A stretch of DNA of 64,000 nt from Lunularia cruciata (lineage: Eukaryota; Streptophyta; Marchantiopsida; Lunulariales; Lunulariaceae): NCBI GenBank assembly GCA_948567375.1, contig OX419759.1, positions 21,420,744 through 21,484,743 of the forward strand, read 5' to 3'. The translations under genes and the position numbers were made by a program. Below, piece after piece: positions 1 to 13,300 of the stretch. The notes beneath the pieces are model-generated. The model ran no database searches. It worked only from the letters and a program-made list of their open reading frames with translations, and had not been told where the DNA came from. The first letter of the stretch is position 1. Each line of letters starts with the position of its first letter.

Positions 1-1406
1 TGGCTTCACAACCAGACGCAGTACTGCTAAGCTTTTGGGTTTGGGTTTGGGTTTCAGTCGATGAGTCTTTCTCACGCTTCTCAACAATTGCAGAAATTGT
101 TCCCTCCTTATCTTATCTCCCTTCCCTCTGATAGATGTCGTTCTGCGGACACATATCTCATACTTCCTCTAGCTGCCAGTAACATTGACGAGTGCTGAAA
201 ATTCCACCTCTTTTCGGAAGGAAGCATCAATGTGAGTTGAGTCGAGTTGCACTAAGTCTGTATGCATGCACATGCTCCAGCAGTCAAGCCGATCAGTACA
301 GGCGGCTGAATCAATCAGAGGTCTTCCTTCTTACATTGTATATCGTGGCTGCTCAAACTGATGTTGATATCCTCACCATGCAGTCAAATAACTCGTGTTT
401 GCTTTAGATTAAGATTCGGGTTATCACTAAAAATTATGGTCAGAAGCTACTGGGTTGCTTAACATTGCCATCCCAAGCGACCACGACACCTATCTTTTAG
501 ATGCTGGGTTGAATTATAATACCAGTAATCAGAACACATTCCTCAAGCTCGGTATGAAATGGCTGGGAGATGAGTGGCGTATGCTGTATTTTGGTCAATA
601 TCGTCGAAGGAATCCCAAGGCTTTGCAAATTCCCACTGCATCCCACTTTGGGGATATGATTTCGAGCCTGGAGCCTGGTATGCCATGCGCAAGGTCAGCA
701 AGCAACGCAGGAATGATACACTGCCAGTTCAATTTACTGCAGGCAGTAGTTTGACACGCAGGTTGAAGTTTTGACGATCATCGCCACCAATTTGATTGGC
801 TGCATAGAGTGTTGTCACTCAGTTCACGGTGTTGAGGCCGAAGAGATCTATCTAGCTAGCCTTTTGCGGACTTTATGAAGTTTGTAAGATTTCAGGCCAG
901 CAGGACGATGATCTGGACGAAGAGCCTCGTTGATTTCTTTTTAAAGACAATATTTTCTCCAGACAGGGATGGTCGGTACGATGAGTCTCCTCATCAATCC
1001 TCAATTTGGGGTTGTACCAAATCTCAATGTACGCGAAGATATTGTGTTTATATCTACCTGCCATATGATTATCCAGCAGATAGATCTTGTCTCATCGCCA
1101 GGCTAGCTAATCCTCTTTCTTTGAGAGTTAGTTGACTTCCTCTACCTAGCTAGATGAATCCGTTGCATCTTAGTCTATTCTCGTTGGTGGTTCGTACAGT
1201 GTCAATAGAGGAGTTGTGATGTGCGATCCACAAATCTGCTGGATGTCCGGGTCACTTTCGTACAATGTCCTTCGAGTTTGCGCATCCAATGCACGTTTCC
1301 TTTCGCCGGTGTCTGCCTGTCCTTTCAATTGTCAATTTCAATTACCAATTAATCAGTGCTGGAATCGTATTACTGATCGATGAATGATTTGCTTTTCTGA
1401 GTGCAG
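1..1406. other. Upstream flank of the NAC gene, no gene supported
   Basis: Open frames here are short, overlap in several frames and match no family I recognise. Three TTTGGG units occur near 36-54. They resemble a plant telomere unit but lack its A (TTTAGGG) and are too few to be telomeric. The stretch presumably holds the 5' leader and promoter of the NAC gene. A splice-acceptor-like TGCAG lies directly before the chosen ATG at 1407, so an untranslated 5' exon further upstream is possible. Confidence 0.5.
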
Positions 1407-2806
1407 ATGTCAACACATTTCGATACAGTTAGTAGCGGCGTCGTCGGATTGCAATTGCCATCCGAGGTGCCTAACCAGATTACCATCATTAGCCCAATCA
1501 ATGCGAACGCCAAATTGCCTTGGGGTTGGCACTTCCGCCCAACGGGTGCGGAATTGATTACAAATCTGGACAAGAAAGTAAAACGCCAGCGACAGGAACG
1601 GTCCAGGTTCGAGCCCGAGGATATTTCAGATGTCGTCGAGTCTGATGTTCTCAGAGAGATTGACCTCTCCCAAGTCGAGCCATGGGAAATCAAAGGTACT
1701 ACTCTTCGCATGTGATGCCTACTCTCCAAACTGCAATTAGAGATACAGAGTTTATTATACTTAATCCGAAGGGGTTACTGGATTGGCTCAACGCCTATCT
1801 GACGCACTTTTATGCTTCGAATCATTTCAATGCAGATATCCCAGAGACATGCAGCATCAGGGCTACTCATGCAGACGAGCTGAACCAGTACTTCTACACC
1901 CAGAAGGAGCAGAAGTACCGACACGGCAAGCGCTCGAACAGGGCAACGAGGAAGGGATTTTGGAAAGCGACGGGGCGTGACAAACCGATTTACGGCAAAA
2001 TGAATCACATAGAACGCAAACGCATAATAGGATACCGCAAGGCTTTGGTTTTCTACCAAGGGCGTGCTCCCAATGGCAACAAAACGGACTGGATCCTGCA
2101 CGAGTACAGACTCGACACAGATCCCGATTCCACGGTCAGGGTAAACTTCATCCCCATTGATTGATTTAACAGCACTTTGTATCTTCTAATACATCTTCCT
2201 CGGCCGATTGGAGTTCTTAAGCTGATTGATTGTTCGTCTGAGCAGGACGAGCAGTGGGTAGCATGCCACATGTTTATCAAAGAGCGGAACATCCCACCGA
2301 GGGAAGTCTCAGAGGTGTCAACGAGCAGCTTGCCGGAGGTCGCAGACTGCAACTGGCAGGACTTCACTCCATCGACGATAGTGAAGGAAGAGCCAGGGTT
2401 TACTTACTCAGATCATCATCATCATCAGCACCACCACCACCACCACCACCATCAACAACAACCGCAGGAACCCAACACGTTCCACCTCCATCCATGCGTG
2501 AGGGATGAAATGAGCCTTCCTCGGCTGGAAGAAGATGACAACAACTATTCTTTGCAAAGAGACGGGCTAGTCGTTCCTTCGGATGTCGTTACCAGTGTTC
2601 CCACTGGTATTATGACGAGTATGGCTGCTGCTACAGCCGCTGGGGTTCTTCCTCGTGGTCCAGAACCACTGCGACTGCCAGCTTTCGACAACGATCGGCT
2701 CATCGCCGACCTGCTGTACAGTTATGCTGAAAATCCACAACAATCAATCTGGGCGAACCTAGACGGATCGGTAATCTCTGATACTCTCTGGAACCCGACA
2801 TTTTGA
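1407..2806 (+). CDS. NAC-domain transcription factor, 3 exons
   Basis: Exons are 1407-1695, 1836-2140 and 2246-2806, with GT-AG introns of 140 and 105 bp; they join in phase to give 384 aa. The N-terminal half is a NAC DNA-binding domain. Subdomain A reads LPWGWHFRPTGAEL (about residues 37-50), B ends in EPWEIK, C contains RATRKGFWKATGRDKP (about 132-147), D contains LVFYQGRAPNGNKTDW and HEYRL (about 167-189), and E is DEQWVACHMF (199-208). Both introns fall inside the NAC domain, the first just after EPWEIK, as is usual in the family. Subdomain A departs from the usual LPPGFRFHPTDEEL at several sites. The C-terminal part should be the activation region: it has a His/Gln tract (about 255-269) and an acidic stretch and ends in a Trp-containing segment. 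The protein should act in the nucleus as a dimer. The track's first in-frame start is a GTG; ATG 1407 is chosen. Family is certain; the subgroup is not. Confidence 0.9.
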
Positions 2807-4396
2807 GAGAACCGATATGGTTTTGGGCATGCAGAGCTAAAGCTTTGAAGTTAGATCTTAGCTCATAGTGTTAGAAACCAAATGTAGGAGGTCCACTTTA
2901 CTCTTAAAGATAGTGTCACGACGACGACTCAGTGGGTTGGGCAAACGATTGGCGAATAGAATCCGAACCAACCCCAGACATGATTATCAACATCATATAC
3001 ATTTTACTACATACATATCAAATTTGACTTCTCAAAAGCAGCAGCTGCAGTAGTAGAGTAACTGTGTAACCATTTGTAAACTATATTGAACTGTGAATAA
3101 GTATCTCATCGTCATCTATAGTTTTACAGGTTCTGTGAACTCAGGAACCTAAACCATGAAACTGGAAGGATGAAGGAACCTTCTTCATTGATACTTATCA
3201 TTATCATTATACCCTATAAATTGCTCACAAGAGATTCATTTCTTCTCTAGTGCATGTAGCCCCAAGTTCGGGACTTGATTAGCGCTACTTAGAATAAAAG
3301 TGTTTCGTTTTCAGCGATCAATAATAATGTTTCCTCCTTACTTCAGATCGCCAAGATCTTCCAAAACTCTTCGTAATTGTTCCACCTGCATGCAGTCATT
3401 TTACAACAATTTTCAGTTGTCTTTCTCGAGTGGTTCTTGATGCTCGCTCGATTACTTCAGTACAAGACAAATTGGCGCATTGTCTATTCTTTATAATTTG
3501 TAAAACTTCCCCAACCTCGGTACCTTGTGTCCCTGTCTTCTGACTCCTCACAGAATAGCAACCGAGACGATGAAATTGTCGGGATTTACTTCTTGTTGCT
3601 TAATCTACAATTTACATTCCATATTCATTCGGCTCAAGGGCGAGCAACGGCAGATACATATAGGAGAACGAGTGAGGCTGAAACGACAAACAAATTGGAC
3701 ATGAAAATCACTTCTGAATAGGTTGCCACCAATGAAATCACGGGCTTTCTTTAGACAAATAAGCAAGCATCTGAACCAAGAGTGTGTGAACGACCTCTGC
3801 TTCCACGAACCTACATCAACCATCCCACGGACTAAACCTGTAGCTCAATGATCAGTTCTCGAAATTCAGACATATGAAATTTCTTCTGGAATTGATTGCC
3901 TGTGGAAGGAATTTCACGACACAGATCTACATTGCTTACTACTATCCGAAGAGGAGGGTAAAATGCTTTAGATGACAAGCAAGCGGCAACAGGAGGAGGA
4001 GGAGGAGGAGGGTAAAATGAATCTTCAATTTCTGGTGGAGACATAATTCGTGTCTAGTACAGAAATCCAAAGGCGAGCCGAAAGTAGGGATCAAACCATA
4101 CGGAAGACCTAATAGTACACTTCATCGCTCGCACAAGTGACGCACCCACCAAGTACAACAAGCAAGTGAAAAAGTTGGCTAACGGATACACCTAAACTTT
4201 CGTCCCAGGGGAGGATGCGACGGGCAACTTAGAGACCAAAATCACGTTTTATCAGAAGTTCTTTAAGCATATGAAAGCAACAGTCACCCTTCCAATAACA
4301 TGGTCAAGCTCAAGAAAGACAGACATTGTGCTTTCATCTACTGTATCTGACGATTTGCCGGTGCTTTTTCCTGTACCAGGAAGTATAAGTTATATA
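2807..4396. other. Intergenic region between two convergent genes
   Basis: This should hold the 3' ends of the NAC gene (+) and the LRR/coiled-coil gene (-). A GGA microsatellite lies at about 3991-4012; read on the minus strand it gives a proline run inside a short open frame (4044-3832). I do not regard that frame as a gene. Nothing else was recognised. Confidence 0.5.
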
Positions 4397-7300
4397 CTAG
4401 GGCCTCGCGAGCTTTCTCTCTTCTTTCTCACTCTCTCGTTCGCTTGAGGTGGATAGATTCTGCAGATATTGGATTTAACGGGTGAACAAGAAAATCCAAC
4501 TGCGGGTTGTTTGTCTGTCTGTCTGTACCTTTGAGGAAGCTTTAGCTTTCTGTTTTTCCATGGCGAGCACTTGGCAGTCCAATTCCCTCCCCAGTTCCAG
4601 CACTCTCCGGGAAGCCTCCTTGAGCTGAAGGTCCCTTTCTGCTACAGTTGCTTTCAATGCGTCTACATCGTTCTGCAGAAGCAATTACTGAACCGATGAG
4701 TTTTCAGTTTGGAATTGTACGAGTATTGTATACATACTATACCGTCTCGCCTCGTCTCGTCTAGTCTGTTGGCGTGGCAGCATAGCACGTCGAGTCGGTA
4801 CTGTAGTTACTTAAAAGTTAATAAGAATAAGGAGGCCCGCCATCATCGCGCTTTGTAAGCAACCAGGTTAGAAGCTTGATACGTTTGATAAAGCTTGCGG
4901 ACCAGCATTTGACGCTTTAAACTCTCAACAATTGAATGATGATAGATGGTCCAATCCTTCTGCTATGGATGGTTGTACTTACAAAGGAGAGATCGACTGG
5001 AACCTCTATCTGACTCGTCACAAGAGTATCCAAGAAGCAAGTTATTCCGTTCATACCTGCGATGTTTTTCTCGCTTCCTGTAATTCTTGAATTCTCTTGA
5101 ATTCTACGAGTAATTCCTCTTTTATCTGCTCCTTTTCCTGGACTCACATGTATTATAACTCGGTTAGTGGGTATTGCCCTGTTCGCCGCAGATTAGAAGA
5201 TTTTTGAGACTGAAGGCAAAACGGGTATGTTACTCGACGACGATTACGAAGCGTGTTCTACTTTTGAGCATCACGTTTATTGCTTTATCAACTTGTCACC
5301 CATGAGCAGAAAACACCAGCCTGACCAGACAACGGTGTAATAAATTACACCCTAGCACTGAGATGGAAACAGCGAGATTCTAATTTACCAATTTGAGCAT
5401 TGTGGTGAATAGTCTGTAGATTAATATGAATCAATTTCGTCTGTAAAGCAAACCTTCCGTGCTTGTTTCACTTCCTCGATTGCTTGGTCTCTCTCGACTT
5501 CAACGGCACTGACCTTGCTGTCATATAGGTGCTTCACTTGGGATATCTCGTCTTCTACGTACCTGACATGATTTAGCTATATTACTTTAGCGTGAAAATC
5601 TGAGTTGGTGAGAAAGAGGGTTTGCAAGCATCATCCTTACCTCTCATGTTGCATGGAAGTACAGATAGTTGGTTCCTTAATTCCAAAGTATGACCCTCAA
5701 CGATCTCGATCTGGATTGGGACAAGGATCATTTCAAATATATTGTGAAAGATGCGTCCTCGTCGGCTTTATACTAAATGAGGACACAATAGTTTCACCTG
5801 AGCATCCCCTCCTTTTCTTCAACTTTCTGTTGAAACAATTTTGCAGTTCTCTCTGCTGCAAGTTTGGCAGACCTGTCCAGTCTGAGCTTCTCTTCCAGTG
5901 CAGTTATTGTCTGTGCCTGATCCGTCAGTTTCTGGCGTAAGTCTTGCACCTGCAAGGTTTATCGATAGCCTCTGTTTAGCACTCGAAAGACATGAACCCG
6001 ATTGGATGTTGAGGTGTAAACTTCCATCTTGATTTGATCGTATACTCGAAACTTTTATTTGAGAATCACAATGCCGAGCACCACACACCTTGTCGGCTTC
6101 AGTTTGCGAACTGCCGATCCACTTGGTTTCTAGCGCCTCCGATGTTTCCAGAGCCCTTGAGAAGGCTTCCCTTGCTTCAAACAGCTGTTCTTTCAAATCG
6201 CTTATCTCGTCATTCTGACTCTCTAGCATTTTGTTTTTGATCTGCGGCCATATTAATCCTGGTGATTAGGGCTCTAAAAGCATGTCAGTCATACAACTTG
6301 TGCTACACATCGTAAGAATTAGTGATGAGATACCGTGGTATCTGCTTGCATACTAGTGATCCCATATCAACTTCTGATTTCATGCAGTGACCGGTCTCTG
6401 CTAAATTTTCGACTGGATACAAATAATTGGGACGAAGGAAACCTCCAGATTTACCAAACAATCTTTGTCTTGATTGGAAGTGTCCAGAGAGGAAATTCAT
6501 GCCTCCTTTCATTCAGCACCACACTTCATACTTCGACGTTTTCTATTTTCCGTAGAATATCCGTGGCTTCCGGGATTTTATGGTGGAAGTTCACCAGATA
6601 GAAGATTGGTTTCCAATGTTTAGTTCTTGTCGGGATCATCTTGAAAGGTTGTTGTCTGTTTCTATATAACCCATGGTAAAAGAAAACTACGCTTTCGTGG
6701 ACTTCGTAAGTGGATCGGATTCAAATTCCACAAAGCTTAGTGTAAGCATTAAAGTGGGAAGCCGATCTGAAAGATCAAGAGCAACGTTCTTTGGAGCAAG
6801 CCAGAGAAAAATAAAGGGAAGGACGAAAGGTATACTCAACCTCCCACGGACATTCAGTTACTCTTTTGAGTACTTAAAACATATATTTGCAAATCTTTAA
6901 CGGATTATGTACTGACGAAACGGTGCTTATCTCATCGCGACCTTCCCTCACAGGAGTTGGTCAGTACCTTGACAGCATCCTCTGAAGCTTGAAGTCTTTT
7001 CAGCGAAGCAGCAATTTCAGTATTTTCCTGCTGTAGTGACATCAGTCTTGCGTTCATGTTCCTCTCACTCTCTGCTTTCCCGTTTGCCTCTTTAGAGGCT
7101 TTGTCCAACTTCTGCTGTAAAACCTCAATCTTTCCATCAAGTTCATCGCACTTAGTCACACGAAGTCTCAATTTGCTATTTTCCTCCTGCATGTTCTGCA
7201 GCTCCTGGTGAGAGAAAAGGATACGAGTGGATGTCTCACTTTACACTCCGGGAACATTGTGTGTAACGTAAGAGAAAGATAGACTCTCCGTGTATATTTG

Positions 7301-10300
7301 ACGCAGTCGGAAAGTCATTGCATTGCATCTCAAGGCTCACGACCAGTAGTCGTTTACTTCTGTGTTAGCTCAGGAGTACACAGTCCGAAGGTGTTTCATT
7401 TGATTTAACATGTGGATATAGAGAAATGAGGACAGAAGTAGTTTGATGAACGAGAGATCCAGAACTTATTGAATGCAAATGAGATGCAAGATATGCAATG
7501 CATACAAGATAACCAACATCTGATCCAATGAGAGCATAAACAAAAGTAACCTGGAAACATATCGAGAGTAACACCTATATACAAGTAGCATGTATCTAAA
7601 GAGCGGAAACAGAAAAACAGTGCTGTAGAGAAAATAATCAACAGGAAAGCGACCACATGATGAGTCAGACGAGAAAGATTAAGATAAACCGAAGTAGAGA
7701 ATCAATGTAGAGGCCTGGAAATCGAAACTCGTGGGAGATCCGTGTCGATAGTAGTTCAAGGTAGTTGATTTAACATGTGGATAGTAGTTCAAGGTTTACG
7801 GACAGGCTAACCACCTTCTCGGCTACGGCTACTTTCTTCACGTCAAAGTTCACAGCTTGTAACTGAAGCTTCTGCAGAATAATAATATCATTATGATTCA
7901 GGAAACAGAGGGCACAATTTTTCTAAAAGCTTTCAAAGTCAGTAACAGAAGAATCAAAAGCCTAACCATCTTGACAAAGTAGGTTCTACAGTTTAGCTTA
8001 TCAAGTCAACTGCATAATATAAAGGATCAAACGAGTCTAATTGAACTAGTTACCTGAGAGCGCACAACATTTGAGAGGTCCATTATCAGACCGCCTTTGT
8101 TTTGCTCCTGTAGAATTTCCAATTCACAGGTTTTCCAAATCAGAAAACCTTAAACAACTAGCGAAGCAAGGACTTGTGTCTGAGGCTTAGGACAGGGAGT
8201 ATAAATCAGCAGGCAAGTTATGTAGATCGGGGCTGGATACTCGCTGTGGACTCGCTGGCTACATTACATGGAACAACTCATACTGTACTGTGACACTTAA
8301 GTATTACTTCGATGTATCAACATGTATTCTTGCCCATTGAGTTATGGAGAACTGTCTGATTGTAACTTGCAGCTACATAATGCATGAGAGCAGAAGCCGT
8401 TCGAAGAACGGCTATATATAGGTATACGAGAACGGAAGCTGTTCTGGGAACGGGTTATCCAGAACTCATGAAGTGCAAATGAGCGATAAACAATATGTAC
8501 ATGATACTCAACACTAGGAATATGTAACCCCAAGGGTAGAATGCACGGAAGGTCAGCGACACGCAAGACTAGAGTAGTGAAATCCTGAAGTTAGAATGCA
8601 TCGAAGGTAACCTGCAGCAAGGGCATAATCGAAATAAACATATTGAAACACCAGCATATCTATATGAGAAACATCATCGAATGAAACGCGAAATAACTGT
8701 CACGTGGAAACCGTTAGATAGCAACTCGCATAGTTGAGATGCAGCCTGCAAAGAAACGGAGACAGTACTCCCACATAATTAGAAAAATAAAGACTCCATG
8801 AAGAAACGGACAGCTGAAAAGGATGGAGATGAACTGGTGGCAAGAGACAAGTAATAGTCGGTAAATATCGCGGGTCAGGGAAGAGCTGAGTCAGGAAACG
8901 AAAATCAGAGAAGTTGGATGAGGCAGAGCACAGGAAGGATAAATCGCTCAGAGAACGAGGGAAGATGAGCAAAGCATCCAAGGACGTGGATATCGATATA
9001 TCACAGCAAGCGCTATGGACGCCTGAGTCCAGAGAAGCCAAACAGCTGAGGGAAGCAGAAGACGACCATAGTATGTCCCCATGAAAACACATGCGACTTC
9101 ATCAGTGCCTCACGCAGTGCCGAAGTAGCTGAGCTAGAGTCAGTACCCCTCATACCGAGTTTCTGCTCGAAAACTCATGAGTGCCAAGGCAAACTCGGTT
9201 GCTCCCCTACAGTGCCGCTCAGAGGTCAGAAATAGTGAGAAATAGTGAGATACGATAAGCATCAGCAAAACAAACATCAATTGTAAGAAAAATGCAGCGG
9301 TGCACGGAAGGGACCAACGAAATAAACCGAACTAGCGAGATACATGAAGCATCAACGAAATAAACAGCAGCGAAATCAGCGAAAGAAACATCTTAGTAAG
9401 ACAACTCAGCGCTTCTCGGGGAGGGACCTGCAAAATAAACCTTCTCGAAAGAAAGCGCAGCTATATATATTCTCGAAGAACGGCTATATATGTGTAACTT
9501 GCAGCTATATATGTGTCAACAGCGATGAGAAATTTAGGACACACAATAGATTGGTTTCTGTGGACATACATGATGATCCCTAATCTTAGCATAAAGAGGG
9601 CTCCAAGTTTTCACAGGAGATAACCTTTAAAAGAAGGCTTTGTATCACTTTTTTAAGGTCCGCCAAGTCTCCGTGGTATTTATCCTGTAAAGAGGATATG
9701 TCTTGCTTTGTTTTCATGTTTTCTGATCATAAATGCCATTGACAACCATACAGTGTCTCAGACAGAACCCCTTAATTGCAGTACCCCAATTACGGTGGCC
9801 ATTTCCTCTCATAAGCCAATTATATGGGGAGGAACTCTTGTCCTGGGCGTGCTAGTATGGAACCCAGTTCAGACATAACAAAGTACCTTGCACTCGTTCA
9901 TCGATCAAGTTGTAGATTACTGGTCGAGTAGCTCGTAATCTCAACTGATTATTATGCTGTACACCTACATTTTTGTTATTGAACTACGAGGGGAGAGAGT
10001 TTAGGGTTAAGGCTTATTTAGGGTAGATATGTGCACTTACCTTTACGAACTTCTTGGAGCTCATGCTGCTTGTCCAATATTTCCTCCCTCAGATTTTGCA
10101 GAGTATTTGTATATCTTTCTTCTGCTAAAGCAAGACCTTGGCCTCGTCCAACTTCCATTCCAAGTGCACTGACACTCTCAAGTTCTTGTTTGTGTAATCT
10201 AAGCAACGAGGGAGCAATTTCAACCTTGCAGAAAATCGATTCCACTTGCGGATCCTCACATAAGATACAGATGCAAATAGCGTGCTGAGATTTCTTTCTA

Positions 10301-13300
10301 CATATAGCACTTGTGCTTCCGAAAACTAAGGGATAGTATCAAAACAAATAAGAGTCATGGAGACGAGTTGTGGTTGGTAGAACTTAATTATTTCCATGAA
10401 AATACTTTTATAAAGCTGTAGGTTTATGCATGAGTAGAGCTATATATCGAGTTTTGGCATATCCAGGACCAAGCTGCAAATCCTTGGCGCAGAACTTCCC
10501 TGTTTCATCAAGATGGGATAGACATAACAAGTACTTATTGGAGTAAAGACCTTTCTGTTAGAGCAGTGAAAATGAGAGCTGCAGCAATACACGCAGAAAG
10601 TATATGCGCACGAATTTTTTACTACATGTCCATGGTTCGGAGTCAGTCACCTTCATACTTACAGCTTTATGAGGTCAAGTTCTTTCTGATTTCCCTCCCA
10701 GATCCTTACATTTTCCTTCCCAAGTTCTTCTCGCTGCTTCTCGATTTTCGAACAGTATAACCTGCACGCTTCCTACTGAGCATAATAGCAAACCAAAAGG
10801 AGGCACTCACTTTCTCAACTGTAGTATTTAAAAACCAGATCAATTGACATGCAGACAGATTACTGAGAGAAACTAGGATCGCTTGAATCTCCCTACAGGT
10901 GGTTTCCGGTTTCATGTTCTACCCAATTCTCGAATCTGTACCTGTACCTGTATACCTGTACTATCTAGAATCTTGAATGGACATAGCTTATGTCCAGTTC
11001 CAGGAAAGAAAATCACAATCTGAATTGCAACACCAACAGAAACATCAATCTTATACTGAATAAGGAAAATGCGTTATCAGAGTTGACTGCATGGAGTTAA
11101 ACACAAATAACCCTACCAGCTCCAACTTGCAGCGTTTGAAATTCGCACGTTCCTCTTCCAACACCGTATTCATAGATATCACGAGACGCTTGCAATTTTG
11201 TTTCTCAGCAGTAACTTCCGTAAGGGCAGCTTCAGCGCGCTGATGTTCAACCAACACATCAAGCCTCAGCGTTAATAACATTTGCTTTTAACCGAAATAC
11301 TTCCTTGGATAATAGCTAAGAGATTATGACTACTGGAGCCCCACTTTCTCATGAATTTGAATATCTGGATCAATAGATATGGAGAGACAACGAGAAAACG
11401 AAAAAGAATGGATATTAACTATAATATATAACTATAATGGATATTAACTATAATAACTTCTAAATCAAGATTACATAGGGTTAGTTTTAGTTAATCTCTA
11501 GTTTTTAGATTTTTGTTAGATTCCTCTAGAATTTTGTTAAATATCTACTTAGGGTAAATTGGAACGCAACCCTAATTAAGGTTGTGCAAAGCAACCTCCT
11601 AGAGTTTACTTAGGTGTATATATAAATGTTTTCTGTTCTTGTTTGAATTGGTTTTTTAACAAAGGTGATTCCCAACACCAACACCTAGCATTTAGTGAAA
11701 TCTTGAGCTACTATACATCACCTTAGGTCTGTTCTATACTATTTCAGTGTTGGGTGTTAGTAATGCTGCATGAGTGAACTTGTTTGTTGTCTTTGAACTC
11801 TTATACAAGGAGAGGGTCTAGCATTGCAATGTGTTAGTGATGTCTGATACATCAGAGACTAGAATGATTGACAGACCTTCTCCTTCAAAGAGCAAGAACA
11901 AAGGTTCTTATCAGGTTATGGGCCCACAGTCACCATTGGGGTTGATAGGAGACCTCAAAGACAGAGAAACTGGGAAACACTAACTACAAATCTTGGGCTT
12001 TGGATGTGAAGTGTATCTTAGACAGTTATGACTGTTTAGACTTGGCATTAGAAGCTCATGATATAGATGAGCTAGAGTCCAACAAGGAAGAGAGAGTCAA
12101 GCACTCTACTACTAGGAGGTTTCTCTTAAGGGCTATGCAAGAGCTGATCAGAGACCTAGTAGACAATTATGCTTGGAGTAGAGAGATTTGGCAAAAACCC
12201 AAGATGTATTACTCTATTGAGAAGTTGGAGAGTTCTAGTTGCATCTGGTCTGCAATGTGAAATTTTAAATTGCAAGATGTTAATGATTTCATCCTACATC
12301 TGTCAAAACTACAGAAAATAATCAAGAGTGTCAAGGATGATGGGGTTGTACTTACAGAGAAGTATGAGATCAACCATCTCTTAGAGAGTCTTCCTTCAAG
12401 CTATCACTCTGTCCTAGAGGCTCTGAAAGTTTTACCTGTTGAAGTTGTCACATGGGATTATGTGATAGATAAATTGCTGGTATTTAGCAAAGACAGAGAA
12501 GGCAAAGAGATGAAGTTAAATGAGCTGGGAGATGCTGCTCTGTTCAGTGCCTCTGCTCGGTCAAGAAGAGTGCCAGATAGAAGAGTGAGGAAATCGGGCA
12601 AAGGAGTTAGTTTTGTTTATAACAGGACTTGTTATTTCCGTCATGAGATACATCATATTGCACCTGTATGTCCCAAGAAAGGAGAAAGGAGAGAACAAGA
12701 GCTGAAGGAGACAGGCAAGGTTTCTCAACCAATAAAGGGTAAAAATTATGGGAGTTCACCTTACAACACAAAGAGTGCCATGAGATAGAAAGGATGAGGA
12801 GGGGTACTCAAAAGAAGAGCTAGATTGTGGAATGTTGGCAGAATCACAATTGTCCTCAAACGGATGTGGATGGTTCCTGGATTTTGGACCCACCTCTCAT
12901 ATCTGTTACCAGAAGGAGATGTTCTCAACTCTTCAACCTCTGAAGATTCCCAAGAGTGTTCGTTTTGAACCTAGGATTATGAATCCAATGTTAGGAACTG
13001 GCAAAGTTCCTATTGCCTTCACGGGAAGATCTAATACAAGTTCTTGTACGAGCTATTTGGAAAATGTGCTCTATGTTCCAGATTACACCAAGAACTTGAT
13101 ATCAATACATCGCCTCATGGGGCATGGAGTGAATGTTCTGTTTGAGAGCAACAGAAATCAATGCACTTTGAAGAAAGGAGAGCTGGTCCTTGGGTATGGT
13201 ACTGCCAAAGGGAAACTATTCAGGTTGATGGAAGCTGATTGTTCTGATTCTGCATTGGTAGCAGAAAACAGAAATGATATCCATCTCTGGCATTTGAGGT

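Noticed and set aside
36-54. Telomere-like TTTGGG repeats at the window start
   Set aside because: Only three units and the unit lacks the A of the plant telomere repeat TTTAGGG.
455-754. 99-codon plus-strand frame upstream of the NAC gene
   Set aside because: Composition is not protein-like, it overlaps other frames, and no family is recognisable.
3832-4044. Minus-strand frame with a run of prolines as a possible last exon of the LRR/coiled-coil gene
   Set aside because: The proline run is just a GGA microsatellite, and a better phase-matched last exon with stop is found at 4397-4459.
8700-9092. 130-codon minus-strand frame
   Set aside because: It falls inside the intronic dispersed repeat, is rich in Ser/Leu/Phe, and does not fit the exon phases of the host gene.
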